Assembly: GCA_031082425.1 (NCBI GenBank)
Contig: JAVHLB010000010.1
Span: forward strand, 1,146 to 58,308
From: Candidatus Edwardsbacteria bacterium
Lineage (GTDB): Bacteria > Edwardsbacteria > AC1 > EtOH8
Length of the DNA stretch: 57,163 nucleotides
Direction of reading: 5' to 3'
Every line of letters starts with the position of its first letter. Position 1 is the stretch's first letter. This document shows, piece by piece, positions 26,101 through 33,783 of this stretch. The notes under the pieces are model-generated. The model was not told the origin of the DNA and ran no database searches. It was given only the letters and a program-made list of their open reading frames with translations. The position numbers and the translations under genes were made by a program.

Positions 26101-28766
26101 GATGAGGCCGAATAAGTGCTGTCATTCCCCCTTGCCCGGTCCAGGCCGATGTCGTGGGCATCGGTATAGACCGGCTCCCGGTTGAGGTTCAAAGGCTCGC
26201 AGTCCACTTTATTGTTCTGGGGATGCAAGCCCTTCCTGGTCCACCAAACCTGATCCTCGCTGATGTTCCGGCCGATATCTATATGGACCACTCCCTTGCT
26301 GTTCAAGCCCCTTATCCAGAGGTTCAGCAGTTTGCTCTGGCTCAGGTCCAGCCCGGTCTTGCTCAACAACTGGGTGACCCCGGCCCAGGAGCTCAGGGTG
26401 TCCTGATGTCCGGCTTCATACTTCAGGAACAAGGTCCTGATGGTTTCGTTCCTCTGGGTCTCATCGGTGATGGCGGGGTTGATCTCCTTCATGGTGACCT
26501 GGGTGGTGGGGTTGTACCAGTAATATGTTTTGGCCAGCATGGTATCGGTCCTGCCCGGGGGGACGCTGGAGCGCACCCAGGCCGAACGGCTCAGGTTGAA
26601 CTCGTCGGACACCTTGCTGCCGTCCATATCGTCAATGTACACCTGGCCCTTGGTGTTGGGGTTGGGGAAGTTGCCGGCGATCTCTCCGGTCAGCTTGAAG
26701 TTTGACGGGGCCTCGGTCTCCACCAGGGGCAGGGCATTGGTCCAGTTGGTGAGAAAATCGGGGGCGGCCTGGTAGCTTCCGTCCAGCCCGGCCACGATTA
26801 TCCGGCGGGGCTCCTCGCCCAGCCGGGGCTTTTCGTCCGGGGTCTGCTCGCTGCGGTACAGCCAGGTGCCGCCCAGCTGCCCGTTATCCCCGAATTTATA
26901 GATGCCCCTCAGGCCGGCCAGGGTCTTGGACCCCAAAGCGAACGACGGCAGGTACTGGTAATCTATCTTAAGGTCGGCACTGCTGCCCTGGAGGATGGTC
27001 TTGATCCGGTCGTTGAAGGTGACGGTGCCCATTTCGTAGTCCACCGTGTATTCGCTGGAGGAGACCGGTGATCCGTTCAGGGTGACGCTGACCGTGCCCT
27101 CCAGCAGGCGCCCCGGGGCATTCAGGGAATACATGGCCACGGTGGACTTGTAGGTGATCACAAAGCGGTATTTGGCGGAATAATTGGTCAGATTCTTCAC
27201 CCGGTAGATATCGGGACAGCTGTCCGGCAGGGCCGGGGACAGGAACGGCTGGTCCTGGGGGAAGAAGAAATAGCCCTCCTCCTGGTTGATATAATTATCG
27301 TACAGGGCCCCGGCGTTCTCCAGGCCCAGCAGCTCCAGAAATGTCTTCTGGCTGGCCGAATCATTGTCCACCCATTCGTTCTCTTTGCGGTATTGCAGTT
27401 TCATGCTCAGGGTGGAGAAATCGATGCCCCGTCCGTTCAGCGAATAATAATTTCTCTTTTCATAATTCCAGCAGTAGCCGTTTATGGAATCCGGGGGCTG
27501 GCAGTTGGCCGGCTTCACCAGCATCAGGGTGTCCGAATTGTCGAAATCGTGCTTGCTGGGATAATAGCCGCCGTTTTTGGTCTTGTAGGCCACCCCCAGC
27601 ACCGATTGGTCATAGATGCTGTTGGTCAGGATTATCCGCCCGCTGACGGCATCGTCCAGGATGAAATCGGTGATCTCGGTCTTGATGTCCATTTTAACCG
27701 GGCCGTAAATGGTATCCCGGGCAATCCCCCTGAAATCCCGCCAGCTCCGATCTTTAAGATAATGGGTGGTGGCATTGGTGGTGACATAATCATTCTTGAT
27801 ATAAACCTTCACCGCCTCGATGGTATCACCCGCCAACCCGCCGGGAATGATCTCATATACCGTATACTGCATGAATTCATTGTCCAGATGAGATACGGGG
27901 ATCGTTACGTTCGAGCCGGAGAAGGTGTTGGTCTGGCTCTGTCCCTCGTCCTTGCTGGCGATGGCCGTCAATTCGAACCCCCCCAGCCGGGCCACCCCCT
28001 TCAGCCCGAACAGGCCCTTGTGGACCGTGGTCAGCCCGCCCACCAGCGAGGAGCCGCTCAGGGAAAATTCGGTGTCGCCGGCCTCCAGGCTCTGCAGCAC
28101 CTCGTCCTCCTTGCCCTCGTACCGCAGGCGGACCTTGCTGCGCTTGTCAATTTCGGCCTCGCTGTCGTAATCGATCAGAACATGGACCCGGTCCCCGATC
28201 ACCCCCTCCAGGTTCACCCGCTGCTCCTGCTTGATGTTTATCTTGTTGTCATCGGTGGTGGCATTGGCGTCCAGGTCCCGGCCGATCTGGTTATAAGTGG
28301 TCCGGTCGTATCCGGCGGTTATCTTCTGGTTGCCGCTGACCTTTATCTGGGCCCCGGAGCCGAAGGCCCTGCCCAGCCCCGGGATGGGTATCTGGATATC
28401 GGGGATCAGCCCCTCCCCGGTCCTCTCCTGGGGCGGTTTTGACAGAAAGGCATAATTATTCTTTGACCAGACGCTGTCGGTTCCGGCCGTTCGCAGTTTT
28501 TCCCAGAAGGCGGGCAAGCTGTAATACCGGATGGCAAAGGGCTGCTGGGAAACAAGCTCCTGCTCCATCATCAGCCCCAGCCGGCAGTCTATGCTATAGC
28601 TGTTGGTCTGGGCGCTTTTGCGGAAGCTTTCGGCATTATAATCCGCCGTGATATCCTCCAGGGGTCCGAATTCCTGGGCCCCGGCCTTCCCGGCCACGGC
28701 CAACGCCAGGGCCCCCATTACGGCAGCTAAAGATAGCGGATATGTTTTGGATTTTCTATGGAGCAT
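23121..28766 (-). CDS. sprA: SprA/Sov-like giant outer-membrane protein
   Basis: This 1881-residue protein has a signal peptide ending AGKAGA at residue 30. It carries many alternating beta-strand segments and SprA family landmarks: LEGTVSVTLNGSPV with SSEYTVDYEMGTVTF (about 565-595), GQVYIDDMDGSK (about 705), and a long C-terminal barrel region ending in an aromatic-poor strand (NASVEIKF). SprA is the translocon pore of the Bacteroidetes type 9 secretion system and is usually about 2400 residues, so this is a shorter version. No other T9SS gene is in the window. There is no ribosome site before the ATG. It is divergent from lptF and co-directional with the ComEA-like gene. Function as a secretion pore is inferred from family. 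Confidence 0.85.
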   Translation of the reverse strand: MLHRKSKTYPLSLAAVMGALALAVAGKAGAQEFGPLEDITADYNAESFRKSAQTNSYSIDCRLGLMMEQELVSQQPFAIRYYSLPAFWEKLRTAGTDSVWSKNNYAFLSKPPQERTGEGLIPDIQIPIPGLGRAFGSGAQIKVSGNQKITAGYDRTTYNQIGRDLDANATTDDNKINIKQEQRVNLEGVIGDRVHVLIDYDSEAEIDKRSKVRLRYEGKEDEVLQSLEAGDTEFSLSGSSLVGGLTTVHKGLFGLKGVARLGGFELTAIASKDEGQSQTNTFSGSNVTIPVSHLDNEFMQYTVYEIIPGGLAGDTIEAVKVYIKNDYVTTNATTHYLKDRSWRDFRGIARDTIYGPVKMDIKTEITDFILDDAVSGRIILTNSIYDQSVLGVAYKTKNGGYYPSKHDFDNSDTLMLVKPANCQPPDSINGYCWNYEKRNYYSLNGRGIDFSTLSMKLQYRKENEWVDNDSASQKTFLELLGLENAGALYDNYINQEEGYFFFPQDQPFLSPALPDSCPDIYRVKNLTNYSAKYRFVITYKSTVAMYSLNAPGRLLEGTVSVTLNGSPVSSSEYTVDYEMGTVTFNDRIKTILQGSSADLKIDYQYLPSFALGSKTLAGLRGIYKFGDNGQLGGTWLYRSEQTPDEKPRLGEEPRRIIVAGLDGSYQAAPDFLTNWTNALPLVETEAPSNFKLTGEIAGNFPNPNTKGQVYIDDMDGSKVSDEFNLSRSAWVRSSVPPGRTDTMLAKTYYWYNPTTQVTMKEINPAITDETQRNETIRTLFLKYEAGHQDTLSSWAGVTQLLSKTGLDLSQSKLLNLWIRGLNSKGVVHIDIGRNISEDQVWWTRKGLHPQNNKVDCEPLNLNREPVYTDAHDIGLDRARGNDSTYSASSGDDGADDYVVDITKPDYSKINGTERNGYYDTEDLKMNGLDSMDIPQLGDNYYSFRFDLSQSQANQYGWHQLSALLDTAQPVGPQLGWNSIQYARIWVDSCPASTAFEIAMIEVSGNRWQEEGVFSDDTLDAVDPSEKFTIEVKNNRDDSLYSSPPNTEQKDDQGRVEFEQSLVFNIDSLGSGHYVKAGKILRDRENNYTGYKTLKIWVHSNASTQVRKSFALRLIGNDPNSYYQYRQALSSGWQEMTMDILSFSDLKKLPFPADTADKIRTSGSYSLKGNPSLISLTRIELCVFNDDTARIFSDEVWFDELRLDDVRRDRGTAIVSSASINFADLLSLNAAYKKTGSHWYGINTNGTGSGSQDISYSLNGSFNAHKLYLERLGLALPIGFRYDESQQYGEYGADDIRLTEEESRAQRAFSRNAGFDVSFSKSMTRWWLTNLTIDRISPRFNWSRSVSDSRTTADSTTSTGLSLGYGWSPGEKKSFKTWPGWQFYYLPSSFGLGWSRSQTQHWYWDKLTGVRNTNGSGDTRNGQGQLSWQLMNSLSYSFNTTRNLKDRFFQGEWAGKLGLGSETSRSQRVNYSTTLGWLKVIKPSLAFSTQYSEGHSLAPRPSMVDTFHLLNVSNSNSLSLNSSLEVGKWLAKVTGWRNKAQDDSAEVGSPRWLVKKIDYLFNKLGGVQASFSRDNSSQASNLLMRRPDLLYQFGLKQQVADIPRYFQTGADRNTIRNSYSLGTSLELMRLSLNLSFRRSDDTIIVGDAQNSSRSVTWPELRATLAGLERWGLWKKALNSASLTSSYSRTIDKTWENQKALVRISTKNNFSPILSMSGRWKKNISTSLAFDYSSQKNDDIIGQGRDTYNQTFKTSSSVSYSFSAPKGFKLNLWKLGKKRIKFNSELGLQSQFSYSIIGARNAIPEGELAALKQLLAETSYEKITELGYTSLVHEFAMSPSASYNFTRSITGSASVDYSFTSDKIAKNNNRNRTAFNASVEIKF

Positions 28767-28772
28767 ATGGCT

Positions 28773-28802
28773 AGTTTATCACAGCTTATGTTTCAACTTC
28801 AA
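28773..28802 (-). promoter_or_regulatory. Possible sprA promoter, leaderless layout
   Basis: The minus strand has TTGAAG, an 18-base spacer and TAAACT. The -10 box ends 6 bases before the sprA ATG, so transcription would begin at or next to the start codon. The lack of any ribosome site agrees with a leaderless message. Confidence 0.4.
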
Positions 28803-28811
28803 TAAAAATTC

Positions 28812-28840
28812 TTGCTTTTTACGCCAATACCGTATAACAT
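28812..28840 (+). promoter_or_regulatory. Possible lptF promoter
   Basis: TTGCTT, a 17-base spacer and TAACAT precede lptF. The predicted start falls near 28847, just before the in-frame ATG at 28850 and after the ATG at 28844. No ribosome site is visible. Confidence 0.35.
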
Positions 28841-28843
28841 TAT

Positions 28844-30082
28844 ATGTCTATGAAGATAATCGACCGGTATCTGATAAGGGGCCATGCCCTTCCGTTTTTT
28901 CTGGCCCTGACCGTGCTGACCTTCGTTCTGCTGATGGACCGGCTGTTCGAGCTGATAAATATGATCATCCAGAAAAAGGTGCCGATCCTGGTGGTCAGCA
29001 AGGTGTTCTTCCTGAGCCTCCCCTACATGCTGACCATGACCATCCCCATGGCGGTGCTGGTGGCGGTGATCATGAATTACGGACGCTTGGCCCAGGACAA
29101 CGAGCTGACGGCCATCAGGTCCAGCGGGACCCCCTTTATCAGGCTTGTCATCGCCCCCTTCCTGGCCGGGATCATCCTGACCGCCGGGCTGTATTTTTTC
29201 AACGACCGCCTGATGCCCGAGACCAACCACATGGTCAAGAACCTGCTGATGGACATCTCCGAGACCAAGCCCACCCTGCAGCTCAAGGAGAACATCTTCA
29301 TCACCGACTTCCCCGATTATAATATCCTGATCCGGCGGATCGACCCTAAAACCTCGGATCTGGGCAACATCACCATCTACGAGCAGAAGGGGAATTCCCA
29401 GCCCCGGACCATCCTGGCATCCCGGGGGCGGCTGATGGTGACCCCCCAGGCCGCCTCGCTGAGGCTGGAGCTGATGGACGGGGAGATCCACCAGCTGGAC
29501 CCCGAGGACCAGACCCGTTACCACCGCATCAGTTTCAAAAAGCATATCCTGTATCTGCCGATGGACCCCCAGATCCAGCATCAGGTGCGGACCTACCGCA
29601 GCGACCGGGAGATGTCCTCGGGCATGATGCATCAGGTGATCGCCGATATCCGGAAGGAATTGAGGCCCCTGGAGGCCCAGCTGGCCGACAGCTCCGATCT
29701 TCCGCCCCCCCGTTTCAGCCAGCTGTCCTCCGAGGTCCACAACCGGGTGTCGGAGATCCGGCGCTACCAGGTGGAGATCCAGAAGAAGATGGCCATACCG
29801 GCGGCCTGCCTGGTGTTCATCCTGATCGGGGCCCCCCTGGGCATCATCACCCGCAAGGGAAACCTAGGGGTCAGCTTCGGGCTGTCGCTGGGATTCTTCG
29901 TCCTGTATTACATCGCCCTGATCGGCGGCGAGGAGCTGGCCGACCGGCAGATCCTTTCCCCGGTGCTGGCCATGTGGGCCGCCAACATGGTGCTGGGAGG
30001 CTGCGGCCTGGTCCTGCTGTTCTGGAAGAATTATGAATTCAGATTCAAAAAGAACCGATATGCCGATAAAAATACTGGATAG
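28844..30082 (+). CDS. lptF: LPS export permease, LptF/LptG (YjgP/YjgQ) family
   Basis: The 412-residue protein begins KIIDRYLIRGHALPF and has three N-terminal membrane helices, a periplasmic jelly-roll domain of about 200 residues, and three C-terminal helices with PAACLVFILIGAPLGIITRKG, the family signature. LptF and LptG form the membrane core of the LptB2FG ABC transporter that lifts LPS to the periplasmic bridge. The third codon (ATG at 28850) is an equally good start. It overlaps the second permease gene. Which of the pair is F and which G is assigned by order only. Confidence 0.88.
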   Translation: MSMKIIDRYLIRGHALPFFLALTVLTFVLLMDRLFELINMIIQKKVPILVVSKVFFLSLPYMLTMTIPMAVLVAVIMNYGRLAQDNELTAIRSSGTPFIRLVIAPFLAGIILTAGLYFFNDRLMPETNHMVKNLLMDISETKPTLQLKENIFITDFPDYNILIRRIDPKTSDLGNITIYEQKGNSQPRTILASRGRLMVTPQAASLRLELMDGEIHQLDPEDQTRYHRISFKKHILYLPMDPQIQHQVRTYRSDREMSSGMMHQVIADIRKELRPLEAQLADSSDLPPPRFSQLSSEVHNRVSEIRRYQVEIQKKMAIPAACLVFILIGAPLGIITRKGNLGVSFGLSLGFFVLYYIALIGGEELADRQILSPVLAMWAANMVLGGCGLVLLFWKNYEFRFKKNRYADKNTG

Positions 30083-31148
30083 ATACCTCACCCGGGAATT
30101 CCTGAAATCGCTGATCTTTTCGCAGACCGCCTTTGTGCTGATCTTCGTGCTGGTGGATATCTTCGAAAAGCTGGATATGTTCATCGACCACCGGGCGCCC
30201 TATCATCTGGTGGCCCTGTTCTACATCTATCAGATACCGTATATCATGATCCTGACCCTGCCGGTGGCCATGTTGCTGGCCAGCATGGCCACCATCAGCC
30301 AGATGGCGCGCCACCACGAGATCGTGGCCATGAAGGCCGCCGGGCTGAGCCTCTACCGGATATTCGCCCCCCTGTTCATATTGGGGCTGCTGATAAGCCT
30401 GGCGGTGATGGCGGTGGGCGAGACCATCGTGCCGGTCACCAACCAGAAAAAAGGCAACCTGGAGAGGGTCCGGATAAAGAAGCAGCTCTCCCAGGAACCC
30501 CAGACCAGGTTCAACCTGCTGTACGACGGCAGCCAGGGCCGCCAGTTCTTCATCAAAAGATACCAGGTGGAAAAAGCGGTGATGGATTCGGTCTCCATTT
30601 TCCAGGTCGACCGGCAGAACAGGATCTTGCAGCGGATAGACGCGGCCAAAGGCGTCTGGACCGGAAACGCCTGGCTGCTGCAAAAGGTCATCATCCGGAA
30701 TTTCCGTCCCGACGGCACGGAGATCTCCGACAGCCTGCAGCAGTTGAAACTCACCGGCTATGAGGAGGCCCCGGCCTCCTTCTCCAAGCGCGAGCTGCTG
30801 CCCGACGAGATGGGTTTCCTCGAATTACGCCAGTTTATCGACCGCCTTAAAAGATCCGGCAACCCGGTCCAGCAATCGGTGGTGGACCTGTACCTCAAGC
30901 TGTCATTCCCCTTCGCCAATTTTATCATCCTGCTGTTCGGCCTTCCCCTGCTTTCCAACTCCCGCAAAGGCAGCACGGCCTCGGGCTTTGCCATATCGTT
31001 GCTGACCTGTTTTGTTTTTTGGGGATTGCTGCAGACCGGCCGGGCCCTGGGGCACAGCGCCACACTTTCGCCCATCCTGGCGGCCTGGCTGCCCAACATC
31101 ATATTCGGAGCCATCGGAGCCGTCCTGCTCTACCGGGCTCCCAAATAA
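30060..31148 (+). CDS. lptG: LPS export permease, LptF/LptG (YjgP/YjgQ) family
   Basis: The 362-residue protein starts MPIKILDRYLTREFLK, the usual family N-terminus. An in-frame ATG at 30033 would add nine residues. The chosen start overlaps lptF by 23 bases. Three helices flank a periplasmic domain on each side, and the C-terminal region has FANFIILLFGLPLLSNSRKGS as in LptG. It partners with the upstream protein. The LptB ATPase is not in the window. The gene ends just before a structured element and a strong hairpin. Confidence 0.88.
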   Translation: MPIKILDRYLTREFLKSLIFSQTAFVLIFVLVDIFEKLDMFIDHRAPYHLVALFYIYQIPYIMILTLPVAMLLASMATISQMARHHEIVAMKAAGLSLYRIFAPLFILGLLISLAVMAVGETIVPVTNQKKGNLERVRIKKQLSQEPQTRFNLLYDGSQGRQFFIKRYQVEKAVMDSVSIFQVDRQNRILQRIDAAKGVWTGNAWLLQKVIIRNFRPDGTEISDSLQQLKLTGYEEAPASFSKRELLPDEMGFLELRQFIDRLKRSGNPVQQSVVDLYLKLSFPFANFIILLFGLPLLSNSRKGSTASGFAISLLTCFVFWGLLQTGRALGHSATLSPILAAWLPNIIFGAIGAVLLYRAPK

Positions 31149-31151
31149 AAA

Positions 31152-31253
31152 GACCGATCCGGCCCGGCAATAACCACCGCCCCCGGACAGACATTGCCCT
31201 GGGGGTCCGGACTGAAAGGGTCTTCCGGTGGCTACCGCTGACGTTGATCGGTC
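31152..31253 (-). ncRNA. Candidate structured RNA of unknown class
   Basis: The 102-base element is closed by an 8-base stem (GACCGATC/GATCGGTC). Inside are a second stem (CCACCG/CGGTGG, extended by CGGTA with TGCCG) and a third (CCGGAC/GTCCGG). On the minus strand the second stem is extended by a U-G wobble that would be a C-A mismatch on the plus strand, and a run of TTTTT follows the closing stem. So minus-strand transcription is favoured. It does not match SRP RNA, 6S RNA, T-box or SAM/SAH riboswitch consensus as I know them. It could instead be a 3' structure of the lptG mRNA. Confidence 0.4.
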
Positions 31254-31281
31254 GTTAAATATGCTCCGCTAATTTTTAGGT

Positions 31282-31313
31282 AATGCCTGACAGGCTCCGG
31301 CCTGTCAGGCATT
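31282..31313. terminator. Bidirectional terminator between lptG and ahcY
   Basis: A perfect 14-base stem (AATGCCTGACAGGC and its complement) closes a TCCG loop. It lies between convergent genes, 21 bases past the ahcY stop. T-rich tracts are short on both sides, but the stem is strong. Confidence 0.75.
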
Positions 31314-31333
31314 ATTTCTGATGACTGGTTATT

Positions 31334-32590
31334 TTAGGTTCCCATCTCCCAGGAGGCCAAGTATTTTTTCTGCTCGGCTGTCAGGGCATCCAGCTTGGTG
31401 CCCATGGCCTGCAGCTTGATCTGGGCGATCTTATTATCCAGCTCCACCGGCAGGGCGTAGACCTTTTTATCCATGCCCTTGCCCTTCTTGATAAGCATCT
31501 CGGCAGCCAGGGCCTGATTGGCAAAGCTCATGTCCATCACGCTGGCCGGGTGCCCCTCGGCCGCCGCCAGGTTTATCAGCCGGCCCTCTCCCAGGATGAT
31601 GACCTTGCGGCCGTTCTTGAGGCTGTACTCCTCCACGAATTCCCGGGTGGTCCTGACCGACCGGGATATCTTTTTAAGGCCGTCGATGTCCAGCTCGACG
31701 TTGAAGTGGCCGGAATTGCAGATGATGGCTCCGTCCTTCATATCCTTGAAATGCTCCGGACGGACCACGTTGATATTGCCGGTGACGGTCACGAAGACAT
31801 CGCCGATCTTGGCGGCCTGGGACATGGGCATCACCCGGAAGCCGTCCATCACGGCCTCCAGCCCCTTGACCGAATCTATCTCGGTGATGATGACGTTGGA
31901 GCCCATCCCCCTGGCCCTCATGGCCAGCCCCCGGCCGCACCAGCCGTAGCCGGCCACCACCACGGTGGAGCCGGCCAGCAGGATATTGGTAGCCCGGATG
32001 ATGCCGTCCAGGGTGCTCTGCCCGGTGCCGTAGCGGTTGTCGAACATGTATTTGGTCTGGGAATCGTTGACCGCGATCACCGGAAAGGCCAGGGTCCCGG
32101 CCTTCTGCATGCTGCGCAGGCGGATGACGCCGGTGGTGGTCTCCTCGGTGCTGCCGATGATGTTCTTGATAAGATCCTTACGGGTGGTATGCAGGGTGGA
32201 GACCAGGTCGGCCCCGTCGTCCATGGTGATATGGGGTCGCTGGTCCAGGGCCTGGTTGATGTGCTTGTAATAGAGCTTGTTGTCCTCGCCCTTGACCGAG
32301 AAGGTCTGGATGCCGTAATCCTTGACCAGCGAAGCGGCCACGTCATCCTGGGTGGACAGCGGATTGGAGGCGCACAGCCGGAGCTCGGCCCCGCCGGCCT
32401 TGAGGGTGCGCATCAGGTTGGCGGTCTCGGCGGTGACATGCAGGCAGGCCGAGATCTTGTATCCCTTGAGCGGCTTGTCCTTTTCAAACCGGGTCCGGAT
32501 GGTCTGCAGCACCGGCATGTATTTGTCGGCCCACTCTATCCGGTTCTTGCCCTTGGTGGCCAGTTTGATGTCCTTGATATCGTAATTCAT
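31334..32590 (-). CDS. ahcY: Adenosylhomocysteinase
   Basis: The 418-residue enzyme reversibly splits S-adenosylhomocysteine into adenosine and homocysteine, clearing the product of SAM methylation. Landmarks are the substrate-binding stretch FDNRYGTGQSTLDGI, the NAD-binding motif VVAGYGWCGRGLA, and the N-terminal TAETANL with LCASNPLSTQDDVAA. It is the short form without the extra loop found in some proteobacterial enzymes. It lies 13 bases downstream of metK, so the two probably share a transcript. Confidence 0.96.
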   Translation of the reverse strand: MNYDIKDIKLATKGKNRIEWADKYMPVLQTIRTRFEKDKPLKGYKISACLHVTAETANLMRTLKAGGAELRLCASNPLSTQDDVAASLVKDYGIQTFSVKGEDNKLYYKHINQALDQRPHITMDDGADLVSTLHTTRKDLIKNIIGSTEETTTGVIRLRSMQKAGTLAFPVIAVNDSQTKYMFDNRYGTGQSTLDGIIRATNILLAGSTVVVAGYGWCGRGLAMRARGMGSNVIITEIDSVKGLEAVMDGFRVMPMSQAAKIGDVFVTVTGNINVVRPEHFKDMKDGAIICNSGHFNVELDIDGLKKISRSVRTTREFVEEYSLKNGRKVIILGEGRLINLAAAEGHPASVMDMSFANQALAAEMLIKKGKGMDKKVYALPVELDNKIAQIKLQAMGTKLDALTAEQKKYLASWEMGT

Positions 32591-32603
32591 ATATCTCTCC
32601 TAA

Positions 32604-33749
32604 TTATTTCTTGGCTGCGGATTTAAGTTTGTCGGACAGGTCGGTCTTCTCCCAGGGGAAGCCCTCATCCTCCCGCCCGAAATGGCCGTAGGCGGCGGTC
32701 TTGCGGTAGATGGGCTGGCGCAGTTTGAGCATGTTGATGATCCCGTGGGGGGTCAGGTCGAAGTACTGCCTGATCAGCTTGGTCAGTTTGGCATCCTCCA
32801 CCTTGCCGGTGCCATAGGTCTCCACCATGATGGACACCGGCTCGGCCACCCCGATGGCGTAGGCCAGCTGGATCTCACAGCGGGCGGCCAGGCCGGCGGC
32901 CACAATGTTCTTGGCGATGTACCTGGCGGCATAGGCCGCGCTGCGGTCCACCTTGGTGGGGTCCTTGCCGGAGAAGCAGCCGCCGCCGTGGCGTCCGATG
33001 CCGCCGTAGGTGTCGACGATGATCTTTCGCCCGGTCAGCCCGGTGTCGCCCTGGGGCCCGCCGATCACGAACCGGCCGGTGGGATTGACCATGATCTTGG
33101 TCCGGTCGTCCATCATCTTGCTGTCCACCACCCGGTTGATGACATGCTTGATGATGTCCCGCTTGACCTTGTCCTCGGAAACATTGGCGTCATGCTGGGT
33201 GGAGACCACGATGGTGTCCACCCTCTTGGGCACGCCGTTGACGTATTCGATGGTCACTTGGGACTTGCCGTCGGGGCGCAGGTAGTCCATGGCGCCCTTT
33301 TTGCGGACCTCGGACAGCCTCTTGCACAGCTTGTGGGCCAGGCTGATGGGCATCGGCATCAGCTCCGGGGTCTCGTTGCAGGCATAGCCGAACATCATCC
33401 CCTGGTCGCCGGCCCCGCCGGTATCCACCCCCATGGCGATGTCGCAGGACTGCTCCTGGATGGAGGTGATCACCGCGCAGGTCTCGTAATCGAACCCGCT
33501 CTTGGCGTCGGTATAGCCGATATCCTTGATGGTCTCCCGCACCAGCCGGGGAATGTCGATGTAACAATTGGTCGATATCTCGCCCGCCACCAGCACCATC
33601 CCGGTGGTCACCAGGGTCTCGCAGGCCACCCGGCCGTTTATATCCTGATCCAGGATGGCATCCAGTATCGCATCCGATACCTGGTCGCACATCTTGTCGG
33701 GATGCCCTTCGGTCACCGACTCGGAAGTCAAAAGGTGTCTCTCCGTCAT
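32604..33749 (-). CDS. metK: S-adenosylmethionine synthase
   Basis: The 381-residue enzyme makes SAM from methionine and ATP. Signatures are ESVTEGHPDKMCDQVSDA at the N-terminus, GAGDQGMMFGYA, and GGGCFSGKDPTKVDRSAAY. A good AAGGAGCG ribosome site precedes the ATG. The upstream glycan gene ends 34 bases away, so metK and ahcY could be read through from the polysaccharide cluster or start from a promoter in that AT-rich gap. No SAM riboswitch fits in 34 bases. Confidence 0.97.
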   Translation of the reverse strand: MTERHLLTSESVTEGHPDKMCDQVSDAILDAILDQDINGRVACETLVTTGMVLVAGEISTNCYIDIPRLVRETIKDIGYTDAKSGFDYETCAVITSIQEQSCDIAMGVDTGGAGDQGMMFGYACNETPELMPMPISLAHKLCKRLSEVRKKGAMDYLRPDGKSQVTIEYVNGVPKRVDTIVVSTQHDANVSEDKVKRDIIKHVINRVVDSKMMDDRTKIMVNPTGRFVIGGPQGDTGLTGRKIIVDTYGGIGRHGGGCFSGKDPTKVDRSAAYAARYIAKNIVAAGLAARCEIQLAYAIGVAEPVSIMVETYGTGKVEDAKLTKLIRQYFDLTPHGIINMLKLRQPIYRKTAAYGHFGREDEGFPWEKTDLSDKLKSAAKK

Positions 33750-33783
33750 TTTACGCTCCTTGAATTTTATGGTTTATATTTTT

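Noticed and set aside
31152..31253. Structured element as SRP RNA, 6S RNA or a SAM/SAH riboswitch
   Set aside because: The GGAA-loop context of SRP RNA is absent, it is too short for 6S RNA, and it lies downstream, not upstream, of ahcY and metK.
33750..33783. SAM riboswitch before metK
   Set aside because: Only 34 AT-rich bases are available and no stem is visible.
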